Of a stretch of 64,000 nt of DNA, positions 16,498 through 25,137 are shown piece by piece; position 1 is the stretch's first letter; every line of letters begins with the position of its first letter. The DNA is taken from positions 682,001 to 746,000 of the forward strand of contig NZ_JACSCX010000001.1 of assembly GCF_014333525.1 (NCBI RefSeq). Reading direction: 5' to 3'. Made by a program: the position numbers and the translations under genes. A model generated the notes under the pieces. It did not search any database. It was not told the origin of the DNA and was given only the letters and a program-made list of their open reading frames with translations. Source of the DNA: Hymenobacter puniceus (lineage in GTDB: Bacteria; Bacteroidota; Bacteroidia; Cytophagales; Hymenobacteraceae).

Positions 16498-17817
16498 TTA
16501 GTAGCGGTAGAGGTCCGACTTGAACGGACCTTCCACGGGTACTTTGATATAATCTGCCTGCTTGGGCGTCAGTTCGTCCAGCTCCACGCCAATTTTGGCA
16601 AGGTGCAGCCGGGCCACCTTCTCATCGAGGTGCTTGGGCAAGGTGTATACCTGGTTTTCGTACTTGTCGCCGTTCTGCCACAGTTCCAGCTGCGCCAGCG
16701 TCTGGTTGGTGAACGAGTTCGACATTACGAACGATGGGTGGCCGGTGGCGCAGCCCAGGTTCACGAGGCGGCCTTCGGCGAGGATGATGACCTCTTTGCC
16801 TTCGATGGTGTATATGTCAACCTGCGGCTTCACTGTGTCTTTAGTGTGGCCGTAGTTTTTATTCAGCCACGCCATGTCGATTTCATCGTCGAAGTGGCCG
16901 ATGTTGCAGACAATGGCTTTGTCACGCAGGGCGCGGAAATGCTCCTCGCGGATGATGTCGCAGTTGCCGGTGGTGGTGATGACGATGTCGGCGCGTGGAA
17001 TGGCGTTTTCCATCTTCTTCACCTCGAAGCCATCCATAGCAGCCTGCAGCGCGCAGATTGGGTCAATTTCGGTAACGATAACGCGGGCACCAGCACCGGC
17101 CAGCGAGGCAGCCGTGCCTTTTCCTACGTCGCCGTAGCCGGCTACTACTGCTACTTTACCGGCCATCATGGTGTCGGTAGCACGGCGGATAGCATCCACG
17201 GCCGACTCTTTGCAGCCGTATTTGTTGTCGAACTTCGACTTCGTTACTGAGTCGTTCACGTTGAAAGCGGGCAGCGGCAAGGTGCCAGCTTTCACGCGCT
17301 CCAGCAGGCGCAGTACGCCGGTAGTAGTCTCTTCCGAAATGCCTTTGATACCAGCGGCCAGTTCTGGGTACTGGTTCAGCACCATGTTGGTCAGGTCACC
17401 ACCATCGTCGAGGATCATGTTCAGTGGCTCACGCTTCTCGCCGAAGAACAGCGTCTGCTCAATGCACCAGTTGAACTCCTCTTCATTGAGGCCCTTCCAG
17501 GCATATACCGGCGTGCCGGCAGCGGCAATGGCAGCAGCGGCGTGGTCCTGCGTGGAGAAAATGTTGCACGACGACCACGTTACTTCAGCACCCAGCGCCT
17601 GCAGCGTCTCGATGAGCACAGCCGTCTGGATAGTCATGTGCAGGCAGCCGGCAATACGTGCGCCTTTCAGCGGCTGGCTGGCGCCATATTCTTCACGCAG
17701 CGCCATCAGACCTGGCATTTCAGCTTCGGCCAAACGGATTTCCTTGCGGCCCCACTCAGCGAGGCTCATGTCTTTTACTTTGTACGGAACGTAGGCCGTG
17801 GTCTTGGTCTCCACCAT
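16498..17817 (-). CDS. ahcY: Adenosylhomocysteinase
   Basis: 439-residue S-adenosylhomocysteine hydrolase, which splits S-adenosylhomocysteine into adenosine and homocysteine and so relieves product inhibition of methyltransferases. The NAD-binding site is [20 protein letters not shown]. Substrate-site blocks include [15 protein letters not shown] and [13 protein letters not shown], and the end DLYRY (ending K-x-D-x-YRY) is the family's C-terminal signature. The start is the ATG at 17817; a TTG eight codons upstream is less likely. A TACCTTTG -7 element lies 28 bp upstream. Cytoplasmic, probably tetrameric. Confidence 0.97.
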   Translation of the reverse strand: MVETKTTAYVPYKVKDMSLAEWGRKEIRLAEAEMPGLMALREEYGASQPLKGARIAGCLHMTIQTAVLIETLQALGAEVTWSSCNIFSTQDHAAAAIAAAGTPVYAWKGLNEEEFNWCIEQTLFFGEKREPLNMILDDGGDLTNMVLNQYPELAAGIKGISEETTTGVLRLLERVKAGTLPLPAFNVNDSVTKSKFDNKYGCKESAVDAIRRATDTMMAGKVAVVAGYGDVGKGTAASLAGAGARVIVTEIDPICALQAAMDGFEVKKMENAIPRADIVITTTGNCDIIREEHFRALRDKAIVCNIGHFDDEIDMAWLNKNYGHTKDTVKPQVDIYTIEGKEVIILAEGRLVNLGCATGHPSFVMSNSFTNQTLAQLELWQNGDKYENQVYTLPKHLDEKVARLHLAKIGVELDELTPKQADYIKVPVEGPFKSDLYRY

Positions 17818-17844
17818 GATGCTGTTTTTTTTGCTAGACAACTA

Positions 17845-17852
17845 CAAAGGTA
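17845..17852 (-). promoter_or_regulatory. -7 element TACCTTTG upstream of ahcY
   Basis: It matches TAnnTTTG on the minus strand, 28 bp before the ahcY start codon. No TTG is found at the ideal 19-bp distance (one lies 23 bp away), so only the -7 half is convincing. Confidence 0.5.
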
Positions 17853-17880
17853 ACCAAAATGTTAGTTGGGCTATACAACA

Positions 17881-17910
17881 ACAACGCCTGCCCAGATGGG
17901 CAGGCGTTGT
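17881..17910 (-). terminator. Terminator after the DUF4397 lipoprotein gene
   Basis: A perfect 13-bp stem ACAACGCCTGCCC with its complement closes a 4-nt AGAT loop, 25 bp after the stop of the minus-strand gene. The U tract is weak. Confidence 0.75.
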
Positions 17911-17934
17911 AGGATAAGTAGGTAGCAAAGGCTA

Positions 17935-18690
17935 CTAGTTATGCTGAATGATAACCGCCTGCGGCTGTTGGGCTGTTGGAACGCCGGTGCCAGCAATACC
18001 GCGCACTACTACCGTGTAGATTTTGCCCGACTCGTAGTTTTTCACACCAGTGCCAGTACCGGTGCCGTCGCCTACGGCCAGTACCTGCGTGCGGGGTGTG
18101 CCTGCAGTAACCGAAAGATTCAGCGAGGCCGTGTTGATGGCAATAAACCCTGAAGCAGACCCAAATGGTACGTCCGTCGTTATGTCGGTACCAGGAGTGC
18201 CGGGCAGTGCCGAAGGCACCGTGAGGCGCACTGGCGTTGGCGCATTTAGGGCCAAATGCACAATACGCACTTTGGCCTGGCCGGCAGCTGGAGCTGTCAG
18301 GTCATCGGGCACCGTAAGCACCGTTGGGCTGGAGCCGATGGTAGCGGAAGGCGAGTAGACGAACGACGAGTAGCTCTGGTCTTTCGTGACGTTGACCGGC
18401 TGCGTGGCCAGTACCTGGGTGCCGCTGTTGATGCGCAGAACTGGTGCGCCGGCATTCACAGTAAAGTAGCTGCTGTTGGCGCCATAGTTGAGCTGCGCTA
18501 CCTGCTGGTCACTAACGAAGGCCGTAATAGGCACATTGGATACAGCTGCCGCGTGCACAACTAACAGTTTACCTTGCTCGGGAGTTGGCGTGCCGTTATC
18601 ATCATCATTGCCGCAGGCAGAAAACACGAGTGCAGCAGGCAACAGAGAAGCCAAAAACAGCTGGCGCAGAGAAGGAACGGAAGTTTTCAT
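17935..18690 (-). CDS. DUF4397 domain lipoprotein
   Basis: 251-residue lipoprotein: a signal peptide ends at the lipobox VFSACGND (lipid cysteine near residue 26). The mature part has two Ig-like beta-rich units of the DUF4397 type (GKLLVVHAAAVSNVPITAFV, then QAKVRIVHLALNAPTPVRLT). Acidic residues after the cysteine (GNDDDNG) suggest surface exposure, as lipoproteins with such signals are often flipped out in Bacteroidetes. The function of the domain is unknown. It has its own terminator at 17881-17910 and is divergent from the next gene. Confidence 0.85.
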   Translation of the reverse strand: MKTSVPSLRQLFLASLLPAALVFSACGNDDDNGTPTPEQGKLLVVHAAAVSNVPITAFVSDQQVAQLNYGANSSYFTVNAGAPVLRINSGTQVLATQPVNVTKDQSYSSFVYSPSATIGSSPTVLTVPDDLTAPAAGQAKVRIVHLALNAPTPVRLTVPSALPGTPGTDITTDVPFGSASGFIAINTASLNLSVTAGTPRTQVLAVGDGTGTGTGVKNYESGKIYTVVVRGIAGTGVPTAQQPQAVIIQHN

Positions 18691-18814
18691 AGTCGGTTTC
18701 AGATGGAGTGAAAGCTAATTACACTGCGGACAGAACGTATCGGTTATGGCTTTTGTTGGGCCAGCTACGAAATCTTCCATTGCACATAGTTGATATTACT
18801 ATGCTGCAGCCTGT

Positions 18815-18822
18815 TATCTTTG
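18815..18822 (+). promoter_or_regulatory. -7 element TATCTTTG just before the 18828 start codon
   Basis: It matches TAnnTTTG and ends only 5 bp before the ATG at 18828. Transcription would start at or near that codon, giving a leaderless mRNA unless translation begins later. No well-placed TTG is seen. Confidence 0.5.
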
Positions 18823-18827
18823 CTTTC

Positions 18828-19442
18828 ATGCACCGTTCTGAACTTTCGTTGGCTGGAGTATTCCGCCCTTCTCTAGTGTTATTTTTAGGCTTGTGGGCGG
18901 GCACCGCTTTTGGGCAATCAGGTACCGCTATTCGTCTTAGCCCGGAAGACCAAGGGCGCGGCCGAAATGGCATCCAGAAGAACTTTTATTTCACCACAAA
19001 AGAGCAGCCAACCAACGACGATTATCAGAACGCCGGCTACTTTGGGCAGCGCCTGCGGCCGTACCTGGCCGGCAACCAGGAAGCGCTGGACAACCTTAAC
19101 CGCTACCGCCGCCAGAAATGGATTTTTCTGGCCGAGCGCCTGACTTTTGTGGGCGGCGTGGCTATATATGGCTCTCAAACCTTTAGTGGCAGCGGCGACC
19201 AGCACTATTTCAGCAACCCACAGAAGGTGACGCTGGGTGTAGTAGCGGGCAGTTTGCTGGCCAACATCTTCATTACACGCCACACCAACGAGCATTTTGT
19301 GCGGGCCGTAGATGCCAACAACGCCGGCCTGTCGGCTGGCGGGCATACGGGCGTGTGGCAGCGACTGGCGCCGGCTGGCGTAGGCGTGGCGGCATCGGCT
19401 ACGGGCCAGCCGCTGCTGGCTTTGCGCTGGCAGCTGCGCTAG
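18828..19442 (+). CDS. Exported hypothetical protein
   Basis: 204-residue protein with a signal peptide of about 30 residues ending GTAFGQ. The mature part has a repeated alternation of basic and aromatic residues (NLNRYRRQKWIFLAERL) and two short hydrophobic stretches (LTFVGGVAIYGSQTF and VTLGVVAGSLLANIFIT). I do not recognise a family. The start at 18828 is chosen because it opens a normal signal peptide; the frame is open further upstream. A typical -7 element lies just before this ATG. It may be an envelope protein of Bacteroidetes with no assigned role. Confidence 0.6.
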   Translation: MHRSELSLAGVFRPSLVLFLGLWAGTAFGQSGTAIRLSPEDQGRGRNGIQKNFYFTTKEQPTNDDYQNAGYFGQRLRPYLAGNQEALDNLNRYRRQKWIFLAERLTFVGGVAIYGSQTFSGSGDQHYFSNPQKVTLGVVAGSLLANIFITRHTNEHFVRAVDANNAGLSAGGHTGVWQRLAPAGVGVAASATGQPLLALRWQLR

Positions 19443-19499
19443 GCGCGGGCCGGCCCGGTCAGGCTAACCCCTGAATTACTTGCCTCGTAGGAGTACCAC

Positions 19500-20705
19500 A
19501 TGGAATTTCCGCTTCCCGCGGCGTCGCGCCAGTATGTGGCCAAGCACCTGCACGACGACCCCGCTCAGCTGGCGCTACAAGCCCGCAAACACCCTGGTCT
19601 GCCTGTTCCGGAGCTGGTGCGCCAGATTCAGGCCCGCCAGAAAGCCCGCCTGAAAGTACCTGCCTGGGCCGACAACCCCGAACTGGTTTTCCCGCCGACG
19701 CTGTCGGTGGAGCAAGCATCTTCTGCGCGCACAGCGGCCTACAAGGCGGCGCTGGTGAGCGGGCAGCGGCTGGCCGACCTCACCGGTGGCTTCGGCGTGG
19801 ACGTGTCGTATTTCGCTGAACGGATTCCGGAGGTGCATTACGTGGAGCGCAATGCGGCTTTAGCCGACGTGGTGCGCTTCAACCTGACGCATTTGGGCGT
19901 TTCGAATGTGCAGTTTCACACGGCCGATGCGGTGCAGTTTCTGCGCAACACTCCCGATACGTTCGACTGGATCTACCTCGACCCCGCCCGGCGCGATACA
20001 GCGGCCCGCAAGATTTTCCGGCTGCAGGACTGCGAGCCGGATATCCTGCGCCTGATGCCACTGCTACTGCACAAAGGTCGCCGCGTGCTGCTCAAAACCT
20101 CGCCCATGCTTGATATCGAGCAGGCTATTCTGGAACTGCGCCAAGTGCGGCAGCTGTGGGTGGTGGCCGTGGATAATGAGTGCAAGGAAGTACTGTATGA
20201 GCTGGGCCCTGAGCCGGCCGTAGACCCGGAGCGGCACACCGTGAACCTGCTCCGCACTGGTCAGCAGCAGGATTTCCGTCTGAACCGGGCCCGCGAAGCC
20301 CGCGCCGTGCCGCGCTACGCCGAGCCGCAGCAGTACCTCTACGAACCCAACGTGGCCATTCTGAAGGCGGGCGGCTTCCGCAGTATCGGCACCGCGTTTG
20401 AGCTACTGAAGCTGCATCAGCATAGCCACCTCTACACTTCTGATACCCTGCACCCCGAATTTCCGGGCCGTATCTTCCGCATCCGGGCCACCGAGAAGTA
20501 CGATGCTCAGGCATTGCGCGCGCACCTCGGTCCCGAGGTCCGGGCCCACGTCACAACCCGCAACTTTCCCGACACGGTAGCCGAGTTCCGCCACCGCACC
20601 GGCATCCGCGAAGGCGGCGACCTGTACCTTTTCGCCACCACCAATCTGGAAGGCAAGCTGATGGTGCTCGTGACGGAAAAGGACCACGGATTAGCGCAGA
20701 TTTAA
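19500..20705 (+). CDS. Class I SAM-dependent methyltransferase with THUMP-like domain
   Basis: 401-residue protein. An N-terminal helical part is followed by a Rossmann methyltransferase core with LADLTGGFGVDVSYFAE (motif I, about residues 91-107), YVERN (motif II), and DWIYLDPARRD (motif IV, about 160-170). The C-terminal third resembles the THUMP-like domain seen in RNA-modifying enzymes of Bacteroidetes. It probably methylates RNA, but the target is unknown. The last residues (LAQI and stop) are encoded by the left arm of a palindromic repeat (20685-20729), which has therefore supplied the stop codon. Confidence 0.85.
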   Translation: MEFPLPAASRQYVAKHLHDDPAQLALQARKHPGLPVPELVRQIQARQKARLKVPAWADNPELVFPPTLSVEQASSARTAAYKAALVSGQRLADLTGGFGVDVSYFAERIPEVHYVERNAALADVVRFNLTHLGVSNVQFHTADAVQFLRNTPDTFDWIYLDPARRDTAARKIFRLQDCEPDILRLMPLLLHKGRRVLLKTSPMLDIEQAILELRQVRQLWVVAVDNECKEVLYELGPEPAVDPERHTVNLLRTGQQQDFRLNRAREARAVPRYAEPQQYLYEPNVAILKAGGFRSIGTAFELLKLHQHSHLYTSDTLHPEFPGRIFRIRATEKYDAQALRAHLGPEVRAHVTTRNFPDTVAEFRHRTGIREGGDLYLFATTNLEGKLMVLVTEKDHGLAQI

Positions 20706-20860
20706 ACGGATTTCACGGATTTTGTGGACGGTTGATAATCGCGCAAAAACAAGGGGCTTGCCAAGCGGCAAGCCCCTTGTTTTTGTTTTGTGTCTCACTA
20801 ACAATTTAAGCGAGCAGCTTAGCGCGGTCCACAAAATCCGTGAATCCGCGCTGATCCGTG
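20685..20860. repeat. Palindromic repeat element with internal hairpin (copy 1)
   Basis: Left arm 20685-20729 and right arm 20827-20860 are inverted copies of a sequence built on CACGGATT, CGCGGATT and GGATTTTGTGGAC. The left arm has about 11 extra bases. Between them lies a 19-bp hairpin (20744-20785). The element fills the space between the methyltransferase and mpg and supplies the methyltransferase stop codon. A second copy, lacking the right arm, lies at 49312-49410. Confidence 0.8.
20744..20785. terminator. Hairpin inside the repeat element, likely bidirectional terminator
   Basis: A 19-bp perfect stem closes a 4-nt AAGC loop with A and T runs on either side. It lies between two convergent genes and could terminate both. 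Confidence 0.75.
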
Positions 20861-20862
20861 AT

Positions 20863-21474
20863 TCACTTAGCCTTGCTGGTCCATTTGCTGCCAATGATGC
20901 GGAAGCGCCAAGGCAACTCGGCAGCTTCCGCACCGGCATAGGCAAGGCCTACGCGGGGGCCTCGTAGCACTTCGGCTTCCGGCACCGTTTCGGCGTGGTC
21001 CTCAATCCACAGCGTATTGCTTTGCAGATCGGTACCGGAAAGAGCTGGCGTGACGCCCAGCGCCTGGGTGAGCAGGCCGGGCCCGGCTGTAAGCTTGGCT
21101 GACACTTCCTCCAGCCCGCGCCGCCGAAGCATCACCTCCAGCCCCACCAGCGGCTCAATGGCACGGATAAGGACAGTATCGGTTTTGTCGGCCTCATTAG
21201 TGCTGATGTTGAACAGCGTGTGGCGCTGATACACTTGGTACAGATAGGCGTGGCCGCCGGGCTCGCGCAGGGCGTGGCCGTGCGTACCACGCCGTTTCAG
21301 GTGCAGCTGCATCGACTGGTCGCCGTGGTGCGAGTAGGCCTCAGTTTCCACAATACGGCCGCCGGTTAGCTCGCCATCAAGGCAGCTGAACAGGTGCTTG
21401 CCCAGCAGGTCGCGGGCAATCTGCACGGGGTTGGGGCGGCGGTAGAAATCGGGCGGGAGTTTAGGGGAAGGCAT
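20863..21474 (-). CDS. mpg: 3-methyladenine DNA glycosylase (AAG/MPG family)
   Basis: 203-residue alkyladenine DNA glycosylase, which removes alkylated purines to start base excision repair. It shows ARDLLGKHLFS near residue 20, GGRIVETEAYS with the catalytic glutamate near residue 43, and VLIRAIEPLVGLEVM near 104. The segment after ETEAY differs from the common SHAYRG form (GDQSMQLHLKRRGTHGHA). The C-terminal GPRVGLAYAGAEAAELPWRF is family-typical. The start is the ATG at 21474. The stop codon lies 3 bp from the palindromic element. Confidence 0.93.
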   Translation of the reverse strand: MPSPKLPPDFYRRPNPVQIARDLLGKHLFSCLDGELTGGRIVETEAYSHHGDQSMQLHLKRRGTHGHALREPGGHAYLYQVYQRHTLFNISTNEADKTDTVLIRAIEPLVGLEVMLRRRGLEEVSAKLTAGPGLLTQALGVTPALSGTDLQSNTLWIEDHAETVPEAEVLRGPRVGLAYAGAEAAELPWRFRIIGSKWTSKAK

Positions 21475-21604
21475 GGCGCGAGCAGGTATCAGCAGGTGCT
21501 AACGTGGCCGCGCAACTACGGTTTCTGACGGTGCTACCGACTGGCAGCCGCACCCCAGCAAAATATCCTGGCGCCTTTCAACGGATGCCTATGCGGTATT
21601 CCCT

Positions 21605-21612
21605 TATCTTTG
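21605..21612 (+). promoter_or_regulatory. -7 element TATCTTTG of the cobalamin locus
   Basis: It matches TAnnTTTG immediately before the cobalamin riboswitch, so transcription would start about 5-8 bp downstream at the 5' end of the aptamer. The -33 element is not clear. Confidence 0.6.
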
Positions 21613-21815
21613 AGGCGTAGAGGTGGCCAAACCCCGATTGCGGGGCGAGGCTGAAAAGGGAATCCGGTTCGATGCCGGAGCTGTCCCCGCAACTGTACGC
21701 TTCACGAGTTGGCGCGCCTCAGCTGCCACTGTTTCAAAGCAAATTGCTCTCTCAAGAGCAGCCAAGGAAATGGGAAGGCGGCGCGTCAGAAGCAAGCCAG
21801 GAGACCTGCCTTTGC
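21612..21815 (+). promoter_or_regulatory. Cobalamin (B12) riboswitch
   Basis: The RNA begins with an AGGTGGCC-containing stem and has the conserved core GGGAATCCGGT, then GCCGGAGCTGTCCCCGCAACTGT split by the usual bulge, and near the 3' end AAGCCAGGAGACCTGCC, the hallmark of the B12 box. The two ends pair to close the P1 region. About 160 nt separate it from the receptor gene and would hold the expression platform; a short GCAA-loop hairpin is visible near 21920. Cobalamin should switch off the receptor and lipoprotein genes downstream. No gene lies in 21475-21976. Confidence 0.93.
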
Positions 21816-21976
21816 ATTTCCCCATGTTCAGCGTCCTCGGTGGAAGGGCGGAGAATGATAGCAGTGGTGGCTTTCGGGCCGCCGGATTTTCCTGTTTTCG
21901 GCCTCGGCTGCGGCCTGGTTTTCGGCAACGAAAGCTGGCGTCGGAGTTCTGAACTGAATTTTCCTTACCCGAAAAT

Positions 21977-23950
21977 TTGGTTCAGCTAATCAATCTTCGT
22001 TTTGCTGCCCGGCTTTGGCCGCGGCTGCTTGTGCTGCTTTGTGTGGGCCTGGCTGTACCGGCCGCCGCCCAGCAAACCACGCCGCACGCCCTTGATTCGG
22101 TGCAGACGCTGCCGACGGTGCGTGTGCAGGGCCTGCCGGCCACGCGCTTCGCTACCGGCACCCGCCGCACCACCCTCGACACCCTAGCGCTCCGGCAGGC
22201 CGGCGCTGGCACCCTAGCCGATGCGCTGTCGTTGCGCACGCCGCTTTACCTGAAAAACTACGGCCCGGGCCAGCTGGCCAGCATCACGCTACGCGGCACT
22301 TCGGCCCGGCACACGGCGGTACTGTGGCAGGGCTTCAACATCAACTTGCCTTCATTAGGCGAAGCTGACTTTGCACTGCTGCCCGTAAGCGGCGCCACGC
22401 AGGTGGCAGTGCAGCACGGGCCGGCTGGCGCTACGTACGGCACCGGCGCCATTGGCGGCACGGTGCTGCTGTCGTCGCCGGCGCGCTGGGGGCAGGGGCT
22501 ACAGGGCCGGGGGCAGCTGGATGGCGGCAGTTTCGGGCTGGCGGCCGGCTTGGCGGAGGCCACGTTCAGCAACCAGAAACTCTCTATTAGGACGGCCGCC
22601 TCTTACCGCACGGCCCAAAACGATTTTCCGTACCGCGAGCCGGTGGGCCGCGAAAACGGCCGGCTGGTGTATGGCCCCGTGCAGCGTCAGCAAAACGCAC
22701 AGCTGCGACAGTGGAGTATAGCGCAAGATGCCACCCTGCGGGTAGGCGAGCAGGGAGAACTCACGGCTGCCGTGTGGCTTACCGACGCCGACCGTCAGAT
22801 TCAGGCCGCACTGGGCTCGGTGAACCGCCACGCCCAGGAGCGAGACCAAAGCCGCCGCCTGCTTGCCGGATACCGCCACGTAAGCAGCCGCCACGAGACG
22901 AGCGTGCGCGCCGCCTGGTTCGAGGACATCATCAACTACCGAGACGACGGCGTACGCAGCAACTCCCGGGTGCAGACCAGCCAGGCCCAGGTTGAGCACA
23001 CGTTCCGCTTTGCGCCCACGCTCAGTTTGCGTGTGGGGACCGAAGCGCAGCATTTCGTAGCCCATGTAGACGGCTACGAGGCACCCACCGTGATGGAAAA
23101 CCGGTTCAGCGGCTTTGGGCTGTTGCGCTACGATCCGCTGCCGCGGCTGCAGCTCAGTTTGAACGTGCGGCAGGCCTTCATCAGCGGCCGGCGGCCCCCG
23201 CTCACGCCCACAGCCGGCGCCGAATGGCTGGCCTGGCAGCACGGCACCCAGCAGCTTAGTGTGAAAGCCAGCGCCTCGCGCAGCTACCGTGCCCCCACCC
23301 TCAACGAGCGGTTCTGGTACCCCACCGGCAAGCCCGACCTGCGCCCCGAAACCAGCCTGGGCTACGAGGCCGGCCTGCGCCACGAAGTACGCCCCACTCC
23401 CACCCTGCTGCTCCAGACCGAGCTAACCGCCTTTCGGCAACGCGTAGACGACTGGGTACAGTGGCTGCCCACCGACCTCGGCTACGCACCCAACAACCTG
23501 CGGCAGGTGCTGGCCCAGGGCCTAGAAGCCAGCAGCGAGCTACGCTGGAAACCCGGCTGCTACACCCTAGCCGCCCGCGCCGCCTACGCCTACACCAGCT
23601 CTCGTAAAGTGCGCGGCTACGCCCTCGACGAAGACCCGGTGGGCCAGCAGCTGGCCTACGTGCCGCTGCACACTGCCGCTTTCAGCACCGACCACAGCTG
23701 GCGCGGCTGGCTGCTAACCAGCGCCTTTACTTTCACGGGTTTTCGCTACACCACCGCCTCCGGCACCGATTTCCTGCCCTCCTATTTGCTGCTCAACGCC
23801 CAACTGGGCCATGAGTTCCGGGTGGGCCAAGCCCGGCTGACGCCGCTGGTGCAGGGCTTCAACCTCAGCAACCTCCGCTACCAAAGCTACCAGAGCCGCG
23901 CCATGCCCGGCCGCTCGTGGGTGGCCAGCCTGCGCGTGGCGTGGCGCTGA
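21977..23950 (+). CDS. btuB: TonB-dependent cobalamin receptor, BtuB-like
   Basis: 657-residue outer-membrane receptor that probably imports vitamin B12. A signal peptide (about residues 1-32, ending PAAAQ) precedes the plug domain (LPTVRVQGLPAT, then GPGQLASITLRGTSARHTAV and GPAGATYGTGAIGGTVLLSS). A 22-strand barrel follows, ending in an aromatic-rich last strand with arginine at the end (VASLRVAWR). It has no N-terminal carboxypeptidase-like domain. The only plausible start is TTG at 21977, since no ATG lies in frame upstream. The cobalamin riboswitch upstream gives the substrate. The next gene is a probable BtuG. Confidence 0.9.
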   Translation: MVQLINLRFAARLWPRLLVLLCVGLAVPAAAQQTTPHALDSVQTLPTVRVQGLPATRFATGTRRTTLDTLALRQAGAGTLADALSLRTPLYLKNYGPGQLASITLRGTSARHTAVLWQGFNINLPSLGEADFALLPVSGATQVAVQHGPAGATYGTGAIGGTVLLSSPARWGQGLQGRGQLDGGSFGLAAGLAEATFSNQKLSIRTAASYRTAQNDFPYREPVGRENGRLVYGPVQRQQNAQLRQWSIAQDATLRVGEQGELTAAVWLTDADRQIQAALGSVNRHAQERDQSRRLLAGYRHVSSRHETSVRAAWFEDIINYRDDGVRSNSRVQTSQAQVEHTFRFAPTLSLRVGTEAQHFVAHVDGYEAPTVMENRFSGFGLLRYDPLPRLQLSLNVRQAFISGRRPPLTPTAGAEWLAWQHGTQQLSVKASASRSYRAPTLNERFWYPTGKPDLRPETSLGYEAGLRHEVRPTPTLLLQTELTAFRQRVDDWVQWLPTDLGYAPNNLRQVLAQGLEASSELRWKPGCYTLAARAAYAYTSSRKVRGYALDEDPVGQQLAYVPLHTAAFSTDHSWRGWLLTSAFTFTGFRYTTASGTDFLPSYLLLNAQLGHEFRVGQARLTPLVQGFNLSNLRYQSYQSRAMPGRSWVASLRVAWR

Positions 23951-23988
23951 TTTTCATCTGTTTTCATCTTCCATTTTTTCTTTTATCC

Positions 23989-25050
23989 ATGTTTCATTTC
24001 CCTACGGCTACGCGCCGCTACGCGCTGCTTGGCGCCGCCTCTTTCCTGACTCTGGCCGTTACGTCCTGCGACCCAGACGATGAAGTAACGCCCGTCACGC
24101 CACCCGTCACTACTCAAACGGTGTACGTGGTGAACGAGGGCCCATTCCTGACTGGCAGCGGCTCGGTGAGCGTGTTCAGCAAAGCTACCAAGGCCGTGCA
24201 GAAAGACCCGTTTCTGGCCGCCAACGGCCGCGGCGTGGGCAACATTCTGCAGTCGATGACCATTGTGGGCGACAACGCCTATCTGGTGGCCAACAACAGT
24301 AACTGGGTGGAGGTCGTGACGCTGGCCGATTTCAAGTCGGTGAAGAAGATTACGGGCCTTTCGCAGCCGCGCTATCTGGTGCAGGTGGCGCCGAACAAGG
24401 CTTACCTCACCGAGTGGCAGGGCAACTTCTCCACGGGCTACACGGCCGGCCGCGTGTCGGTGCTTGATCTGACCACCAACACCGTGACGAAAACTATTCC
24501 GGTAGGCATCAACCCCGAGCAACTGACTGTGGCGGGCGGCAAAGTGTACGTGGCCAACTCCGACGGCAACACGCTCACCGTCATCAATCCCACCACCGAC
24601 GCCGTGGAAGGCAGTGTGACCGTGCCAGCCGGCCCTAAAAACGTGACTACCGACGCCAGTGGCAACGTGTGGGTGCTTTCCGACGACTACACCGAGCCGC
24701 TGGCTTCGCTGGTGCGCTTCAGCCCGGGCACGCCCACCCAGCAAACCCGCATCACGTTTCCGGAAGACTACCGCAACGGCAACCTGCGTGTGAACGGTGC
24801 CGGCGACAAAATCTACGTGGGCCTGGCTACGGGCGTATACCAGCTGCCCATTACGGCCACCAGCCTGCCAGCCACGCCGCTCATCCGGCGCAGCTTCTAC
24901 GGTCTCGGCATCGATCCGCAGGACAACACCATCTATGCCGGCACGGGCAGCTTCTCGGCCGACGGGCGGGTGGTGCGCTTCTCGGCTACCGGCGCGGCCG
25001 TCGATTCGTTTGCCGTGGGCATTGCGCCTAATGGCTTCCTGTTCAAGTAG
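23989..25050 (+). CDS. Beta-propeller surface lipoprotein, probable BtuG-type cobalamin binder
   Basis: 353-residue lipoprotein: the signal peptide ends at VTSCDPDDE, with acidic residues after the cysteine as in surface-exposed lipoproteins. The mature protein is made of YVTN/YncE-like propeller repeats (TVYVVNEGPFLTGSGSVSVF, then YLVQVAPNKAYLTEWQG, KVYVANSDGNTLTVINPTTD and so on). In gut Bacteroides, BtuG is a surface propeller lipoprotein that binds cobalamin very tightly and works with BtuB. Position directly after a riboswitch-controlled BtuB fits that role. The start is the ATG at 23989, 38 bp after the receptor stop. Function inferred from context. Confidence 0.8.
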   Translation: MFHFPTATRRYALLGAASFLTLAVTSCDPDDEVTPVTPPVTTQTVYVVNEGPFLTGSGSVSVFSKATKAVQKDPFLAANGRGVGNILQSMTIVGDNAYLVANNSNWVEVVTLADFKSVKKITGLSQPRYLVQVAPNKAYLTEWQGNFSTGYTAGRVSVLDLTTNTVTKTIPVGINPEQLTVAGGKVYVANSDGNTLTVINPTTDAVEGSVTVPAGPKNVTTDASGNVWVLSDDYTEPLASLVRFSPGTPTQQTRITFPEDYRNGNLRVNGAGDKIYVGLATGVYQLPITATSLPATPLIRRSFYGLGIDPQDNTIYAGTGSFSADGRVVRFSATGAAVDSFAVGIAPNGFLFK

Positions 25051-25079
25051 GCGGCTCATCAGCTGCCTGATTTTCATAC

Positions 25080-25111
25080 AAACGGCCGGCTCTACTTAGG
25101 GCCGGCCGTTT
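25080..25111. terminator. Bidirectional terminator after the cobalamin locus
   Basis: An 11-bp stem AAACGGCCGGC with its complement closes a 10-nt loop between two convergent genes. The T run is short. Confidence 0.75.
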
Positions 25112-25137
25112 GGCGTTATATGCAAGCGCAGTGTGGG

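Noticed and set aside
21623..21952. Open frame through the cobalamin riboswitch
   Set aside because: It covers conserved RNA structure (B12 box and core), has no protein family character and is not needed to explain the region.
23983..25077. 364-codon frame antisense to the propeller lipoprotein gene
   Set aside because: Histidine/valine-rich product typical of antisense frames in GC-rich genes; the plus-strand gene has a lipobox and propeller repeats.
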